Assembly: GCA_025964935.1 (NCBI GenBank)
Contig: JAOPXW010000240.1
Location: forward strand, 1 to 8,776
DNA from: Friedmanniella sp.
GTDB taxonomy: Bacteria > Actinomycetota > Actinomycetes > Propionibacteriales > Propionibacteriaceae
DNA length: 8,776 nucleotides
Direction: 5' to 3'
Numbering within the stretch: position 1 is the first letter of the stretch; every line of letters begins with the position of its first letter. A program made the translations under genes and the position numbers. Under the pieces are notes generated by a model. That model did not search any database and was not told the DNA's origin. It saw only the letters and a list, made by a program, of their open reading frames with translations. Shown here in pieces: positions 1 to 8,776 of this stretch.

Positions 1-278
1 TGACCGGGCCGGGCTGGCTCGCCGTCGGGGACGCCGCGATCACGTTCGACCCGCTCGCCTCGTACGGGATCGGGACGGCGCTGGGGGCCGGGGTCTACGC
101 GGCCGCCGCGGTGGCCGGGCACCTGGCCGGGCGCCCCGACGCCCTTCCCCGGTACGCCGCGGTCGTCGACGGGCTGTTCGCGCCGTACCTCGTGCTGCGG
201 CACGAGCGCTACACGGCCGAGCGGCGGTGGCCCGACGCCCCCTTCTGGCGCCGGCGGCACCGACCGGCCGGGGGGTGA
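1..278 (+). CDS. FAD-dependent oxidoreductase, tryptophan-halogenase/LodB-like (3' end only)
   Basis: The reading frame enters from the left edge (bases 1-2 finish a codon) and ends at TGA 276-278, giving the last 91 residues. Residues 5-29 carry WLAVGDAAITFDPLASYG, the C-terminal FAD-contacting GDAA motif followed by DPL-S-GIG seen in flavin-dependent halogenases and the LodB/GoxB-type NAD(P)/FAD oxidoreductases. The tail RWPDAPFWRRRH (residues 75-86) resembles the W-S/D-x-PFW-x-RR ending I associate with LodB-like proteins, which are flavoproteins that modify a partner enzyme. The substrate and true length cannot be judged because the NAD/FAD-binding N-terminus lies outside the window. The gene runs toward cobIJ and stops 23 bases short of it, so it is probably not part of the cobalamin operon. 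A generic FAD monooxygenase is the alternative reading. The family call is fairly secure; the LodB-like subtype is inference. Confidence 0.75.
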   Translation, partial: TGPGWLAVGDAAITFDPLASYGIGTALGAGVYAAAAVAGHLAGRPDALPRYAAVVDGLFAPYLVLRHERYTAERRWPDAPFWRRRHRPAGG

Positions 279-279
279 G

Positions 280-303
280 GACCGATCCGGAGGCGGCTCG
301 GTC
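280..303. terminator. weak inverted repeat in the convergent gap
   Basis: Arms GACCGA (280-285) and TCGGTC (298-303) are a perfect 6-bp inverted repeat with a 12-base loop. It fills the gap between the convergent flavoprotein and cobIJ genes and overlaps the cobIJ stop codon. A bidirectional terminator is plausible from position, but there is no T-tract and arms this short are common in GC-rich DNA. Confidence 0.25.
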
Positions 304-1816
304 AGGGGCTCGGGACGGACCGGGCGGTCCACACGCTGTGCTCGTCGCGCCGCCGGGTCTGGCCCGAGCCGACGATGAGCAGGCACTTCATGTCGATGGT
401 GTCCGGGTCGAGCGCGGCCAGGGTGGTGACCGTGAGGTGCTCCTCGGCCCGGCCGACGTCGCGACCGACCACCACCGGGGTGTCGGGGGCGCGGGACTCC
501 AGCAGGATCCGGCGGGCGTCGGCCACCTGCGTACGCCGGCTGCGCGAGGCCGGGTTGTAGAGGGCCAGCACCAGATCGGCGGCGCCGACGGCGCGCAGCC
601 GCGCCTCGACCACCGACCAGGGTTTGAGCCGGTCCGACAGTGACATCACGGCGTAGTCCCCGCCCAGCGGGGCGCCGGCCTTGGCCGCCACGGCCTGGGC
701 CGCGGTCAGCCCGGGGAGCACGGTGATGGTGACCGTGGCGTAGCGCGGGTCGGCCTCGGCCGCCTCGTAGACCGCCGCCGCCATCCCGAAGACCCCCGCG
801 TCACCGCCGGAGACGACGGCCACCGTCTCCCCGGCCAGGGCCAGGTCGAGGGCGTGCCGGGCCCGGTCGACCTCGACGGTGTTGCCCGAGGAATGCCGCT
901 GCAGCCCGATCCGGGCCGGCACCCGGTCGACGTACGGGGCGTAGCCGACCACGTGGCCGACCTGCGCCAGCGCGGCGCTGACCTCCGGGGTGAGCCAGCG
1001 GTCGGGGCCCGGCCCGAGCCCGACGACCAGCACCTCGGCGTTCACGACCGGCGCCGGGGCGGGCGCCGGCTTCGCGGCGCGGAGGGCGTTGTCGGCCCGC
1101 CGGTCCTGACCGGGGACCAGGATCATCGAGAAGTACGGCACGGCCGCGGGGTCGACCTCGCTGACGGGCAGCGTGCGCTGCCGGCCGGTGCTGGCCCGTT
1201 CGACGTACACCGCGTCCGCCAGCCGCCCCGCCTGGGCCAGAGCGTCCCGGACGCCGCTGAAGGTGCGGCCGAGCTTCATGATCGCGGCCGCGTCGGTGTC
1301 GGCCAGCCGTCGGGCCAGCTCGGGCACGGGCAGCGTGCCGGGGAGCACGGTCAGGACGTCCTCGTGCCGGGCCAGCGGGGTGGCCACGGCGGCCGAGACC
1401 GCGCTCAGCGAGGTCACCCCGGGCACGATCTCACTCGGGTAGTGCGGGGCCAGCCGGTCGTGCAGGTACATGTACGAGCTGTAGAACAGCGGGTCGCCCT
1501 CGGCCAACACGACCACGGTCCGGTCGGCGTCCAGGTGCTTGCCCAGCCGCTCCGCCGACTCGTCGTAGAAGTCCTCGATCGCCCCGTAGTAGCCCAGCGG
1601 GTGGCTGGTGGTCCCGGTGGTCACCGGATAGATCAGCAGCTCCTCGACGGCGTCCTCGCGCACCAGGTCGCCGACGATGGTGCGGGCGATCGAGCGGCCG
1701 GCGGTCCCGGAGTGGTAGGCGACCACGTCCGCCTCCCGGATCAGCCGGGCGGCCTTGACCGTCAGCAGATCGGGGTCGCCGGGGCCGACGCCCACCCCGT
1801 ACAGGTGTCCGGTCAC
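302..1816 (-). CDS. cobIJ: CobIJ fusion: precorrin-2 C20- / precorrin-3B C17-methyltransferase
   Basis: A 504-residue protein with two tandem SAM-dependent tetrapyrrole methylase domains. Residues 1-240 are CobI, which methylates precorrin-2 at C20 to precorrin-3A: GVGVGPGDPDLLT (7-19), AEGDPLFYSSYMY (105-117), PGVTSLSA (132-139). A Pro/Ala-rich linker (about 245-258) leads to CobJ (261-488), which methylates C17 of precorrin-3B and contracts the ring to precorrin-4: GLGPGPDRWLT (266-276), SGGDAGVFGMA (336-346), PGLTAAQA (368-375), SDRLKPW (394-400), LYNPASRSRRTQ (419-430), LLIVGSGQTR (479-488). Both domains look intact. The frame is open upstream to 2083, but that extension only overlaps cobH. 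I chose GTG 1814-1816 because the CobI motif begins seven residues later, it shares GTGA with the cobH stop, and purine-rich Shine-Dalgarno sequences precede it. The fusion is usual in actinobacteria. It is the last gene of the cobG-cobH-cobIJ operon, with coupled translation. Confidence 0.95.
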   Translation of the reverse strand: MTGHLYGVGVGPGDPDLLTVKAARLIREADVVAYHSGTAGRSIARTIVGDLVREDAVEELLIYPVTTGTTSHPLGYYGAIEDFYDESAERLGKHLDADRTVVVLAEGDPLFYSSYMYLHDRLAPHYPSEIVPGVTSLSAVSAAVATPLARHEDVLTVLPGTLPVPELARRLADTDAAAIMKLGRTFSGVRDALAQAGRLADAVYVERASTGRQRTLPVSEVDPAAVPYFSMILVPGQDRRADNALRAAKPAPAPAPVVNAEVLVVGLGPGPDRWLTPEVSAALAQVGHVVGYAPYVDRVPARIGLQRHSSGNTVEVDRARHALDLALAGETVAVVSGGDAGVFGMAAAVYEAAEADPRYATVTITVLPGLTAAQAVAAKAGAPLGGDYAVMSLSDRLKPWSVVEARLRAVGAADLVLALYNPASRSRRTQVADARRILLESRAPDTPVVVGRDVGRAEEHLTVTTLAALDPDTIDMKCLLIVGSGQTRRRDEHSVWTARSVPSP

Positions 1817-2469
1817 GCGAGCTCCGCCTCCTGGGCCAGGGCGTTCAGGGCCGAGGCGCAGAGCGCGGAGCCGCCGCGGCGTCCGTGCACCACGAGGTAG
1901 GGGAGGTCCCACGGGTTCTCGACCAGGGCGACCTTCGACTCGGCCGAGCCGACGAAGCCGACCGGGATGCCGATCACGGCCGCCGGACGCGGGCCGCCCG
2001 CGGCGATCTGCTCCAGCAGGTGGAACAGCGCGGTCGGGGCGTTGCCGATGGCGACCACGGCCCCCTCCAGCTCGGGCCCCCACAGCGACACCGCGGCCGC
2101 GGACCGGGTGGTGGACCAGGCCCGGGCCCGGTCGGCCACCCGCGGGTCGCCGAGCAGGCAGTGCACCGCGTTGTCGGCGGGCAGCCGCCGCCGGGTCACC
2201 CCGGAGGCGATCATGAACGCGTCCGTGAAGATGGGTGCGCCGGCCTCCAGCGCCCCGCGGGCCGCGCTGACCAGCCGCGGGTGGAACGCCAGGGCGGAGG
2301 TCAGCTCGAGGTCGCCGCTGGCGTGGATCATCCGGACGGCCACCGTACGGGCGTCCTCGGGCAGGCTTGACAGGTCGGCCTCGTCGCGGATCTGGGCGAA
2401 GGAGCGACGGTAGATCTCGGTCGGGTCGGTGACGTAGTCGTAGCGCCGGAGCGGGGGGGCCTCAGCCAT
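1813..2469 (-). CDS. cobH: precorrin-8X methylmutase (CobH/CbiC family)
   Basis: A 218-residue cytoplasmic enzyme that moves the methyl group from C11 to C12 of precorrin-8x to give hydrogenobyrinate. It shows the whole family signature: VRMIHASGD (45-53), whose His49 matches the catalytic histidine of CobH, then PIFTDAFMIASGV, CLLGDPRVAD, AIGNAPTALFHLLE, IGIPVGFVGSAESK and GRRGGSALCASALNAL near the C-terminus. Length is typical (about 205-220). The ATG at 2469-2467 lies 8 bases inside the end of cobG, and the TGA at 1815-1813 overlaps the cobIJ GTG by 4 bases, so all three proteins should come from one transcript with coupled translation. A GGGAG sequence (2484-2480) sits 10 bases before the ATG. 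It acts several steps later than its operon partners CobG and CobIJ. Confidence 0.96.
   Translation of the reverse strand: MAEAPPLRRYDYVTDPTEIYRRSFAQIRDEADLSSLPEDARTVAVRMIHASGDLELTSALAFHPRLVSAARGALEAGAPIFTDAFMIASGVTRRRLPADNAVHCLLGDPRVADRARAWSTTRSAAAVSLWGPELEGAVVAIGNAPTALFHLLEQIAAGGPRPAAVIGIPVGFVGSAESKVALVENPWDLPYLVVHGRRGGSALCASALNALAQEAELA
1822..1832 (-). promoter_or_regulatory. ribosome binding site for cobIJ
   Basis: On the minus strand AGGAGG (1832-1827) lies 10 bases, and GGAG (1825-1822) 5 bases, before the GTG at 1816. Both are inside the end of cobH. They support the internal GTG as the cobIJ start rather than the long upstream extension of the open frame. Confidence 0.65.
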
Positions 2470-3559
2470 GGGTCACCAGCTCCCGGCGCACGGCGAGGAG
2501 TTCGGCCCGGCTCGGGGCGACCAGGTCCTCGTACGGTCCGGTCGGGGCGCCGCAGCGCCGCTCGCAGCCGCTGACGTGGGTTCGGGGCCAGGCCCCGCCC
2601 AGGGCTGCCGCGGCCGCGACGAGGGACTGGGTGTCGACCCGGCCCTGGCCGCACCAGGGCGCGCCGACGCAGGCGCTGAGCGCCGTCCACGGTGAGGTCG
2701 GCTCGGCGACCAGGCCCGCGGCGACCAGCTCGGGCAGCCGCGACGCGCCCTGCTCGAGCACCAGCCCGCGCCAGGGGGTGACCACGACGGCGCGGTCGCC
2801 GGCGACCTCGGTCACCACCCGGCGCTGTCCGGGGGGGAGGAAGCCCAGGGGGACCTGGACGCTGGCGTGCGGGCCGACCGCGCCCAGGGGCATCGGCTCC
2901 GGCTCTGTGGCGGGCACCGGTCCCAGGTCCGGCTGCGCCTCGACCCAGGCTGGCAGGTCCCGTACGCGCCAGGCCCGGCTCGGCTGCCGGGCCACGGCGA
3001 AGTCGAGGGCCAGCGCGACGAGCGCGGCCACGGCGTCGGCGGCGGCGACCCGGCGACCCCGGTCGGACCCGACCAGCAGCCAGCCGGAGTCGGGGTCGTG
3101 GGCCCGGTAGGTCAGGTCGGGCTGCAGAGCCGCGATGTCGCCCCGACCGTCGTCGAGCCCGATCACGAAGCGGCCGGACAGCTCGACCAGCCCGGGTTCG
3201 ACGCTGAGCCGCGCGTCCAGGGCGGCCAGCAGCGGCCCCAGATCGGCCCGCCCCCCGGCCAGGCCGGTCAGGGGCGAGGCGAGCACGTTGCGGACCCGCT
3301 CGTGGTCGGCCGAGGGCAGCAGGCCGGCGGCGGTGACGTCGGCGACGAAGGCGGCCGGGAGGGGATCGGGCAGACCCCGGACCTGCAGGCCGGCCCGGGA
3401 CGTGAGCTGGAGGACGCCGCTGCCGTGCCGCTCGGCGGTGCGGCCCAGGGCCTCCAGAACCGCTCCGGTGGTCCGGCCGCCGGGGATCCGGATGCGCACC
3501 AGGGCGCCGTCGGCCGCCTGGTGGGGCCGCAGCACCCCGGGGCAGCGATCGTCGGACAC
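2462..3559 (-). CDS. cobG: precorrin-3B synthase (CobG)
   Basis: A 365-residue protein of the nitrite/sulfite reductase family. CobG hydroxylates precorrin-3A with O2 and forms the gamma-lactone of precorrin-3B, the step that prepares ring contraction in the aerobic pathway. Residues 6-65 form the ferredoxin-like half domain (VRIRIPGGRT, then LQLTSRAGLQVRGL), followed by RNVLASPLTG (90-99). A second half domain follows from about residue 230. Four cysteines in a CX5C plus CX3C pattern, Cys297/Cys303 (CVGAPWC) and Cys332/Cys336 (CERRC), are the expected [4Fe-4S] ligands, so the protein looks functional. It is shorter than the proteobacterial enzyme but matches the length I know for actinobacterial CobG. 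The start is GTG 3559-3557; no in-frame alternative with a Shine-Dalgarno sequence was seen, and a -10-like TACGAT sits 6 bases upstream. It is the first gene of the cobG-cobH-cobIJ operon. Confidence 0.93.
   Translation of the reverse strand: MSDDRCPGVLRPHQAADGALVRIRIPGGRTTGAVLEALGRTAERHGSGVLQLTSRAGLQVRGLPDPLPAAFVADVTAAGLLPSADHERVRNVLASPLTGLAGGRADLGPLLAALDARLSVEPGLVELSGRFVIGLDDGRGDIAALQPDLTYRAHDPDSGWLLVGSDRGRRVAAADAVAALVALALDFAVARQPSRAWRVRDLPAWVEAQPDLGPVPATEPEPMPLGAVGPHASVQVPLGFLPPGQRRVVTEVAGDRAVVVTPWRGLVLEQGASRLPELVAAGLVAEPTSPWTALSACVGAPWCGQGRVDTQSLVAAAAALGGAWPRTHVSGCERRCGAPTGPYEDLVAPSRAELLAVRRELVTHG
2480..2484 (-). promoter_or_regulatory. ribosome binding site for cobH
   Basis: GGGAG on the minus strand ends 10 bases before the cobH ATG (2469) and lies inside the last codons of cobG. 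It supports this ATG and contrasts with the missing Shine-Dalgarno sequence of cobG. Confidence 0.5.
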
Positions 3560-3565
3560 CCGGTC

Positions 3566-3571
3566 ATCGTA
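3566..3571 (-). promoter_or_regulatory. -10 box of a probable leaderless cobG promoter
   Basis: TACGAT on the minus strand ends 6 bases before the cobG GTG, which puts the expected transcription start on the first base of the start codon. No Shine-Dalgarno sequence is present between them. I could not see a convincing -35 box. Leaderless transcripts with this spacing are common in actinobacteria. Confidence 0.55.
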
Positions 3572-3588
3572 GGTCGTGCCGGGGGGTT

Positions 3589-3601
3589 CGGACCCGGTCC
3601 G
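3589..3601. repeat. 13-bp palindrome in the divergent cobG/phzF spacer
   Basis: CGGACC-C-GGTCCG is a perfect palindrome with a one-base centre at 3595. It lies about 30-42 bases upstream of the predicted cobG start and 39-51 bases upstream of the predicted phzF-like start, around the -35 region of both. It could be a shared operator. Arms of 6 bp made mostly of G and C can arise by chance here, so this is a candidate only. Confidence 0.35.
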
Positions 3602-3626
3602 TCCGTCCCGACCGCCTCCGCCGGCC

Positions 3627-3632
3627 TAGGTT
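3627..3632 (+). promoter_or_regulatory. -10 box of a probable leaderless phzF-like promoter
   Basis: TAGGTT ends 7 bases before GTG 3640, placing transcription start at or next to the start codon. The alternative TTG start at 3631 lies inside this box, which argues against it. The only purine-rich stretch nearby is the AGG inside the box itself, so a weak Shine-Dalgarno role cannot be fully excluded. No clear -35 box. Confidence 0.5.
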
Positions 3633-3639
3633 GGCGACC

Positions 3640-4476
3640 GTGGCCTCCTACTCCTTCGCGCAGGTCGACGTCTTCGGATCGGGCCGCCTGACGGGCAACC
3701 CGCTGGCCGTGGTCGTCGACGCCGACGCTCTCGACGCGGGCGAGATGCAGGCGTTCGCCCGCTGGACGGGTCTGTCGGAGACGACCTTCCTGCTCCGCCC
3801 CACCGACCCCGCCGCGGACTACCGGGTGCGCATCTTCACCCCCAGCCGTGAGCTGCCCTTCGCCGGCCACCCCACCCTCGGGTCCGCGGCCGTCTGGCTG
3901 ACGACGGGCGTGCCGTCACGCAGCCCGGGCCTGGTGCTCCAGGAGTGCGGGGCCGGTCTGGTGCCGGTCCGGGTCGAGGGGGACCGCCTCGCGTTCGCCG
4001 CCCCGCCCCTGACCCGGTTCGAACCGGTGGCCGAGGAGCTGCTGGGGCGGATCGCCGCCGGCTTCGGGGTGGACCGGGCGGCGATCCTAGATGCCTCCTG
4101 GCTGGTCAACGGCCCCGAGTGGATCGGGCTCCGTTTCGGCAGCGCCGAGCAGGTTCTGGGTCTCCGCCTCGACCCCGCCGGACTGTCCGGGCTGGACCTC
4201 GGGGTGGTCGGGCCCCATCCGGCGGGGGGAGAGGTCCAGGTCGAGGTGCGGGCCTTCATCCCCGGCGAGGCGGTGGCCGAGGACCCGGTGACGGGCAGCC
4301 TGAATGCGGGCCTGGCCCACTGGATGATGGCCACCGGGCAGGTCCCCGAGCGCTACGTCGCCGCCCAGGGTCGGGCCGTCGGGGCCGCCGGGCGGGTGCA
4401 GCTGGTCCGCGACGACACCGGCCTGTGGGTCGGCGGCCAGGTGGCGGTCGTCGTGACGGGTCACGTCACCCTCTGA
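3640..4476 (+). CDS. PhzF-family isomerase/epimerase-like protein
   Basis: A 278-residue protein of the PhzF/diaminopimelate-epimerase fold, exactly the size expected. It begins VASYSFAQVDVF, followed by TGNPLAVV (18-25). The catalytic glutamate is Glu47 in GLSETTF (44-50). FTPSRELPFAGHPTLG (66-81) provides the conserved histidine His77, and AEDPVTGSLNAGLAHW (about 213-228) provides Asp215. These match the active-site Glu/His/Asp of phenazine-pathway PhzF, so an active enzyme is likely. The true substrate is unknown: most family members outside phenazine clusters are uncharacterised, and no phenazine genes are visible. I chose GTG 3640 over the in-frame TTG 3631 because the TTG overlaps the -10 box. 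It lies between divergent cobG and cobN, on the cobN strand, 174 bases upstream of it. Whether it belongs to cobalamin metabolism or is a neutral insertion is undecided. Confidence 0.9.
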   Translation: MASYSFAQVDVFGSGRLTGNPLAVVVDADALDAGEMQAFARWTGLSETTFLLRPTDPAADYRVRIFTPSRELPFAGHPTLGSAAVWLTTGVPSRSPGLVLQECGAGLVPVRVEGDRLAFAAPPLTRFEPVAEELLGRIAAGFGVDRAAILDASWLVNGPEWIGLRFGSAEQVLGLRLDPAGLSGLDLGVVGPHPAGGEVQVEVRAFIPGEAVAEDPVTGSLNAGLAHWMMATGQVPERYVAAQGRAVGAAGRVQLVRDDTGLWVGGQVAVVVTGHVTL

Positions 4477-4500
4477 GCCCCGACCCGCTCGGCCGCGGCA

Positions 4501-4550
4501 GTTCTGGCGAAGATCCGGCGCGGTAGTCCGGGCCGAATCTTCGCCACAAC
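4501..4550 (+). terminator. long imperfect hairpin after the phzF-like gene
   Basis: Starting 24 bases after the phzF-like stop, arms 4501-4514 and 4537-4550 pair over 14 positions with one mismatch. The core is a 10-bp perfect repeat (TGGCGAAGAT with ATCTTCGCCA). After one C/A mismatch, CGGC (4516-4519) pairs with GCCG (4532-4535). No T-tract follows, as is usual for GC-rich actinobacterial terminators. The best reading is a terminator separating phzF from cobN. A dispersed palindromic element or an operator are alternatives. Confidence 0.5.
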
Positions 4551-4572
4551 TCGGTTCCGGGCGCCCGGAGCA

Positions 4573-4589
4573 GGTGCGACATCCGCACC
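4573..4589 (+). repeat. small stem-loop in the cobN spacer
   Basis: GGTGCG (4573-4578) pairs with CGCACC (4584-4589) across a 5-base loop, and the flanking GGAGC (4567-4571) can pair with GCTCC (4599-4603). The latter overlaps the left arm of the repeat at 4597-4606, so the two structures would be mutually exclusive in RNA read through from phzF. Function unknown. Confidence 0.3.
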
Positions 4590-4596
4590 CGGCGTC

Positions 4597-4635
4597 CCGC
4601 TCCCTGCGACGGCCCGGAGCTGTTCCAGGGAGCGG
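4597..4635. promoter_or_regulatory. 10-bp perfect inverted repeat upstream of cobN, candidate operator
   Basis: CCGCTCCCTG (4597-4606) and CAGGGAGCGG (4626-4635) are exact inverted copies separated by 19 bases. The right arm ends one base before the TAGGCT -10 box, so a protein bound here would cover the -35 region of the cobN promoter. Because the repeat lies upstream of the expected transcription start, a DNA-level operator is more likely than an RNA attenuator of cobN, although it could still fold in read-through RNA from phzF. No regulator gene is in the window. Confidence 0.45.
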
Positions 4636-4636
4636 T

Positions 4637-4642
4637 TAGGCT
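4637..4642 (+). promoter_or_regulatory. -10 box of a probable leaderless cobN promoter
   Basis: TAGGCT ends 8 bases before the cobN ATG (4651), so transcription should begin within about two bases of the start codon. The nearest purine-rich sequence, AGGGA at 4627-4631, is 19 bases from the ATG, too far to act as a ribosome binding site. Confidence 0.55.
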
Positions 4643-4650
4643 CCACCAAC

Positions 4651-8336
<3,686 letters not shown>

Positions 8337-8340
<4 letters not shown>

Positions 8341-8729
8341 GCCTCGACCCCGCCCACCTCGACGACCAGGTGCTCACCTTCCTGGCCGAGCGGCACCTGG
8401 CCACCCTGACCAACGTGCGGGCCGACGGGACCCCGCACGTCGTCCCGGTCGGCTTCACCTACGACCCCGCCACCCGGCTCGCCCGCGTCATCACCAGCGG
8501 GGAGTCGGTCAAGGCCCGGCTGGCCGGGCGGGACGGCGCGGTCGGGGCCCTGTGCCAGGTCGACCGGGCCCGGTGGCTCACCCTGAGCGGGCCGCTGCAC
8601 GTCGAGCGCGACCCCGGCGCGGTGGCCGACGCCGTGCGCCGCTACACCGAGCGCTACCGCCCGCCCCGGGAGAACCCGGTGCGGGTGGTGCTGGTCATGG
8701 ACGTCGAGAAGATCATGGGGCGCGGCTGA
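8337..8729 (+). CDS. PPOX-class protein, probably F420-binding
   Basis: A 130-residue single-domain protein with the split-barrel fold of the pyridoxamine 5'-phosphate oxidase-like/flavin-reductase superfamily. The N-terminal signature is FLAERHLATLTNVRADGTPH (15-34) followed by VVPVGFTYD. The middle has KARLAGRDG and LCQVDRARWLTLSGPLHVERD (about 72-92), and the C-terminus ends in VRVVLVMDVEKIMGRG. This pattern and size fit the actinobacterial TIGR03618-type group that includes Rv1155 and Rv2061c, several members of which bind coenzyme F420 rather than FMN. The start is ATG 8337, sharing ATGA with the cobN stop. The frame is open upstream, but that part is a shadow of cobN. Being co-translated with cobN, and next to cobN in M. 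tuberculosis too (Rv2062c-Rv2061c), suggests a redox job linked to corrin metabolism. The reaction is unknown and F420 use is inference. Confidence 0.85.
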
Positions 8730-8740
8730 CCCGAGAACCT

Positions 8741-8776
8741 CGCCGCGACCATGTCCTCCACCCTGATCTCGCGACG
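8741..8776. terminator. partial inverted repeat at the right edge
   Basis: CGCCGCGA (8741-8748) and TCGCGACG (8769-8776) pair over 8 positions with a single C/A mismatch, which becomes a G-U wobble in the minus-strand transcript. It starts 12 bases after the PPOX stop and is cut by the window edge, so arm length is unknown. It may terminate the cobN unit or a convergent gene to the right. Confidence 0.25.

Noticed and set aside
854..1900. 348-codon plus-strand open frame opposite cobIJ
   Set aside because: It is the antisense shadow of a conserved two-domain methyltransferase; the translation is low-complexity and matches nothing I recognise.
1817..2083. N-terminal extension of the cobIJ frame by 89 residues
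   Set aside because: The extension is Arg/Gly-rich with no family match, lies wholly within cobH in another frame, and the CobI domain begins right after the GTG at 1816, which has its own Shine-Dalgarno sequence.
3631..3639. TTG at 3631 as the phzF-like start
   Set aside because: It overlaps the TAGGTT -10 box, TTG is the least used start, and the GTG three codons later gives the normal family N-terminus.
4477..4650. cobalamin riboswitch upstream of cobN
   Set aside because: I see no B12-box-like conserved core, the spacer is short and taken up by inverted repeats, and the promoter appears to lie immediately before the ATG, leaving no leader RNA.
8751..8776. ATG at 8751 as the start of a further plus-strand gene
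   Set aside because: Only eight codons are visible, there is no Shine-Dalgarno sequence or -10 box in front, and it falls inside the loop of the edge inverted repeat.

Overview
This is a GC-rich (roughly 70% or more) actinobacterial window carrying part of the aerobic, oxygen-dependent cobalamin (vitamin B12) pathway. The actinobacterial assignment rests on base composition, GTG starts, leaderless-type promoters, a fused CobI-CobJ methyltransferase, and a likely F420-binding protein beside cobN. The family cannot be fixed from this window alone; a high-GC Actinomycetes lineage is the safe statement.

Layout, left to right. (1) Bases 1-278 hold the 3' end of a plus-strand flavoprotein of the tryptophan-halogenase/LodB-like FAD oxidoreductase type. 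(2) After a 23-base convergent gap comes a minus-strand operon, transcribed right to left: cobG (3559-2462), cobH (2469-1813) and the cobIJ fusion (1816-302). The genes overlap by 8 and 4 bases. (3) An 80-base divergent spacer separates cobG from a plus-strand PhzF-family gene (3640-4476). (4) A 174-base spacer with strong inverted repeats precedes cobN (4651-8340). (5) A small PPOX-class, probably F420-binding, flavin-reductase-fold gene (8337-8729) is coupled to cobN by an ATGA overlap. No gene-free stretch exceeds 300 bases.

How the genes fit together. CobI makes precorrin-3A from precorrin-2. CobG (Fe-S/siroheme-reductase fold) converts it to precorrin-3B, and CobJ contracts the ring to precorrin-4. 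CobH later rearranges precorrin-8x to hydrogenobyrinate, and CobN is the large subunit of the ATP-dependent cobaltochelatase that inserts cobalt into the a,c-diamide. CobM, CobF, CobK, CobL, CobB and the small chelatase subunits are not in the window. The arrangement, cobG-cobH-cobIJ facing away from cobN plus a small PPOX protein, matches the Mycobacterium tuberculosis cluster (Rv2064-Rv2066 versus Rv2062c-Rv2061c) as I recall it. The PhzF-like gene in the divergent interval is the local difference.

The most interesting signals are regulatory. The three transcription-unit-leading genes (cobG, phzF-like, cobN) each have a TANNNT-type -10 box 6-8 bases before the start codon and no good ribosome binding site. 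The operon-internal genes (cobH, cobIJ, PPOX) have purine-rich Shine-Dalgarno sequences. This points to leaderless mRNAs for all three units. The cobN spacer holds a 10-bp perfect inverted repeat touching the -10 box and a separate long imperfect hairpin after phzF. The divergent cobG/phzF spacer holds a 13-bp palindrome. I see no cobalamin riboswitch. The gene content itself is well known; I found no convincing new multi-gene system.
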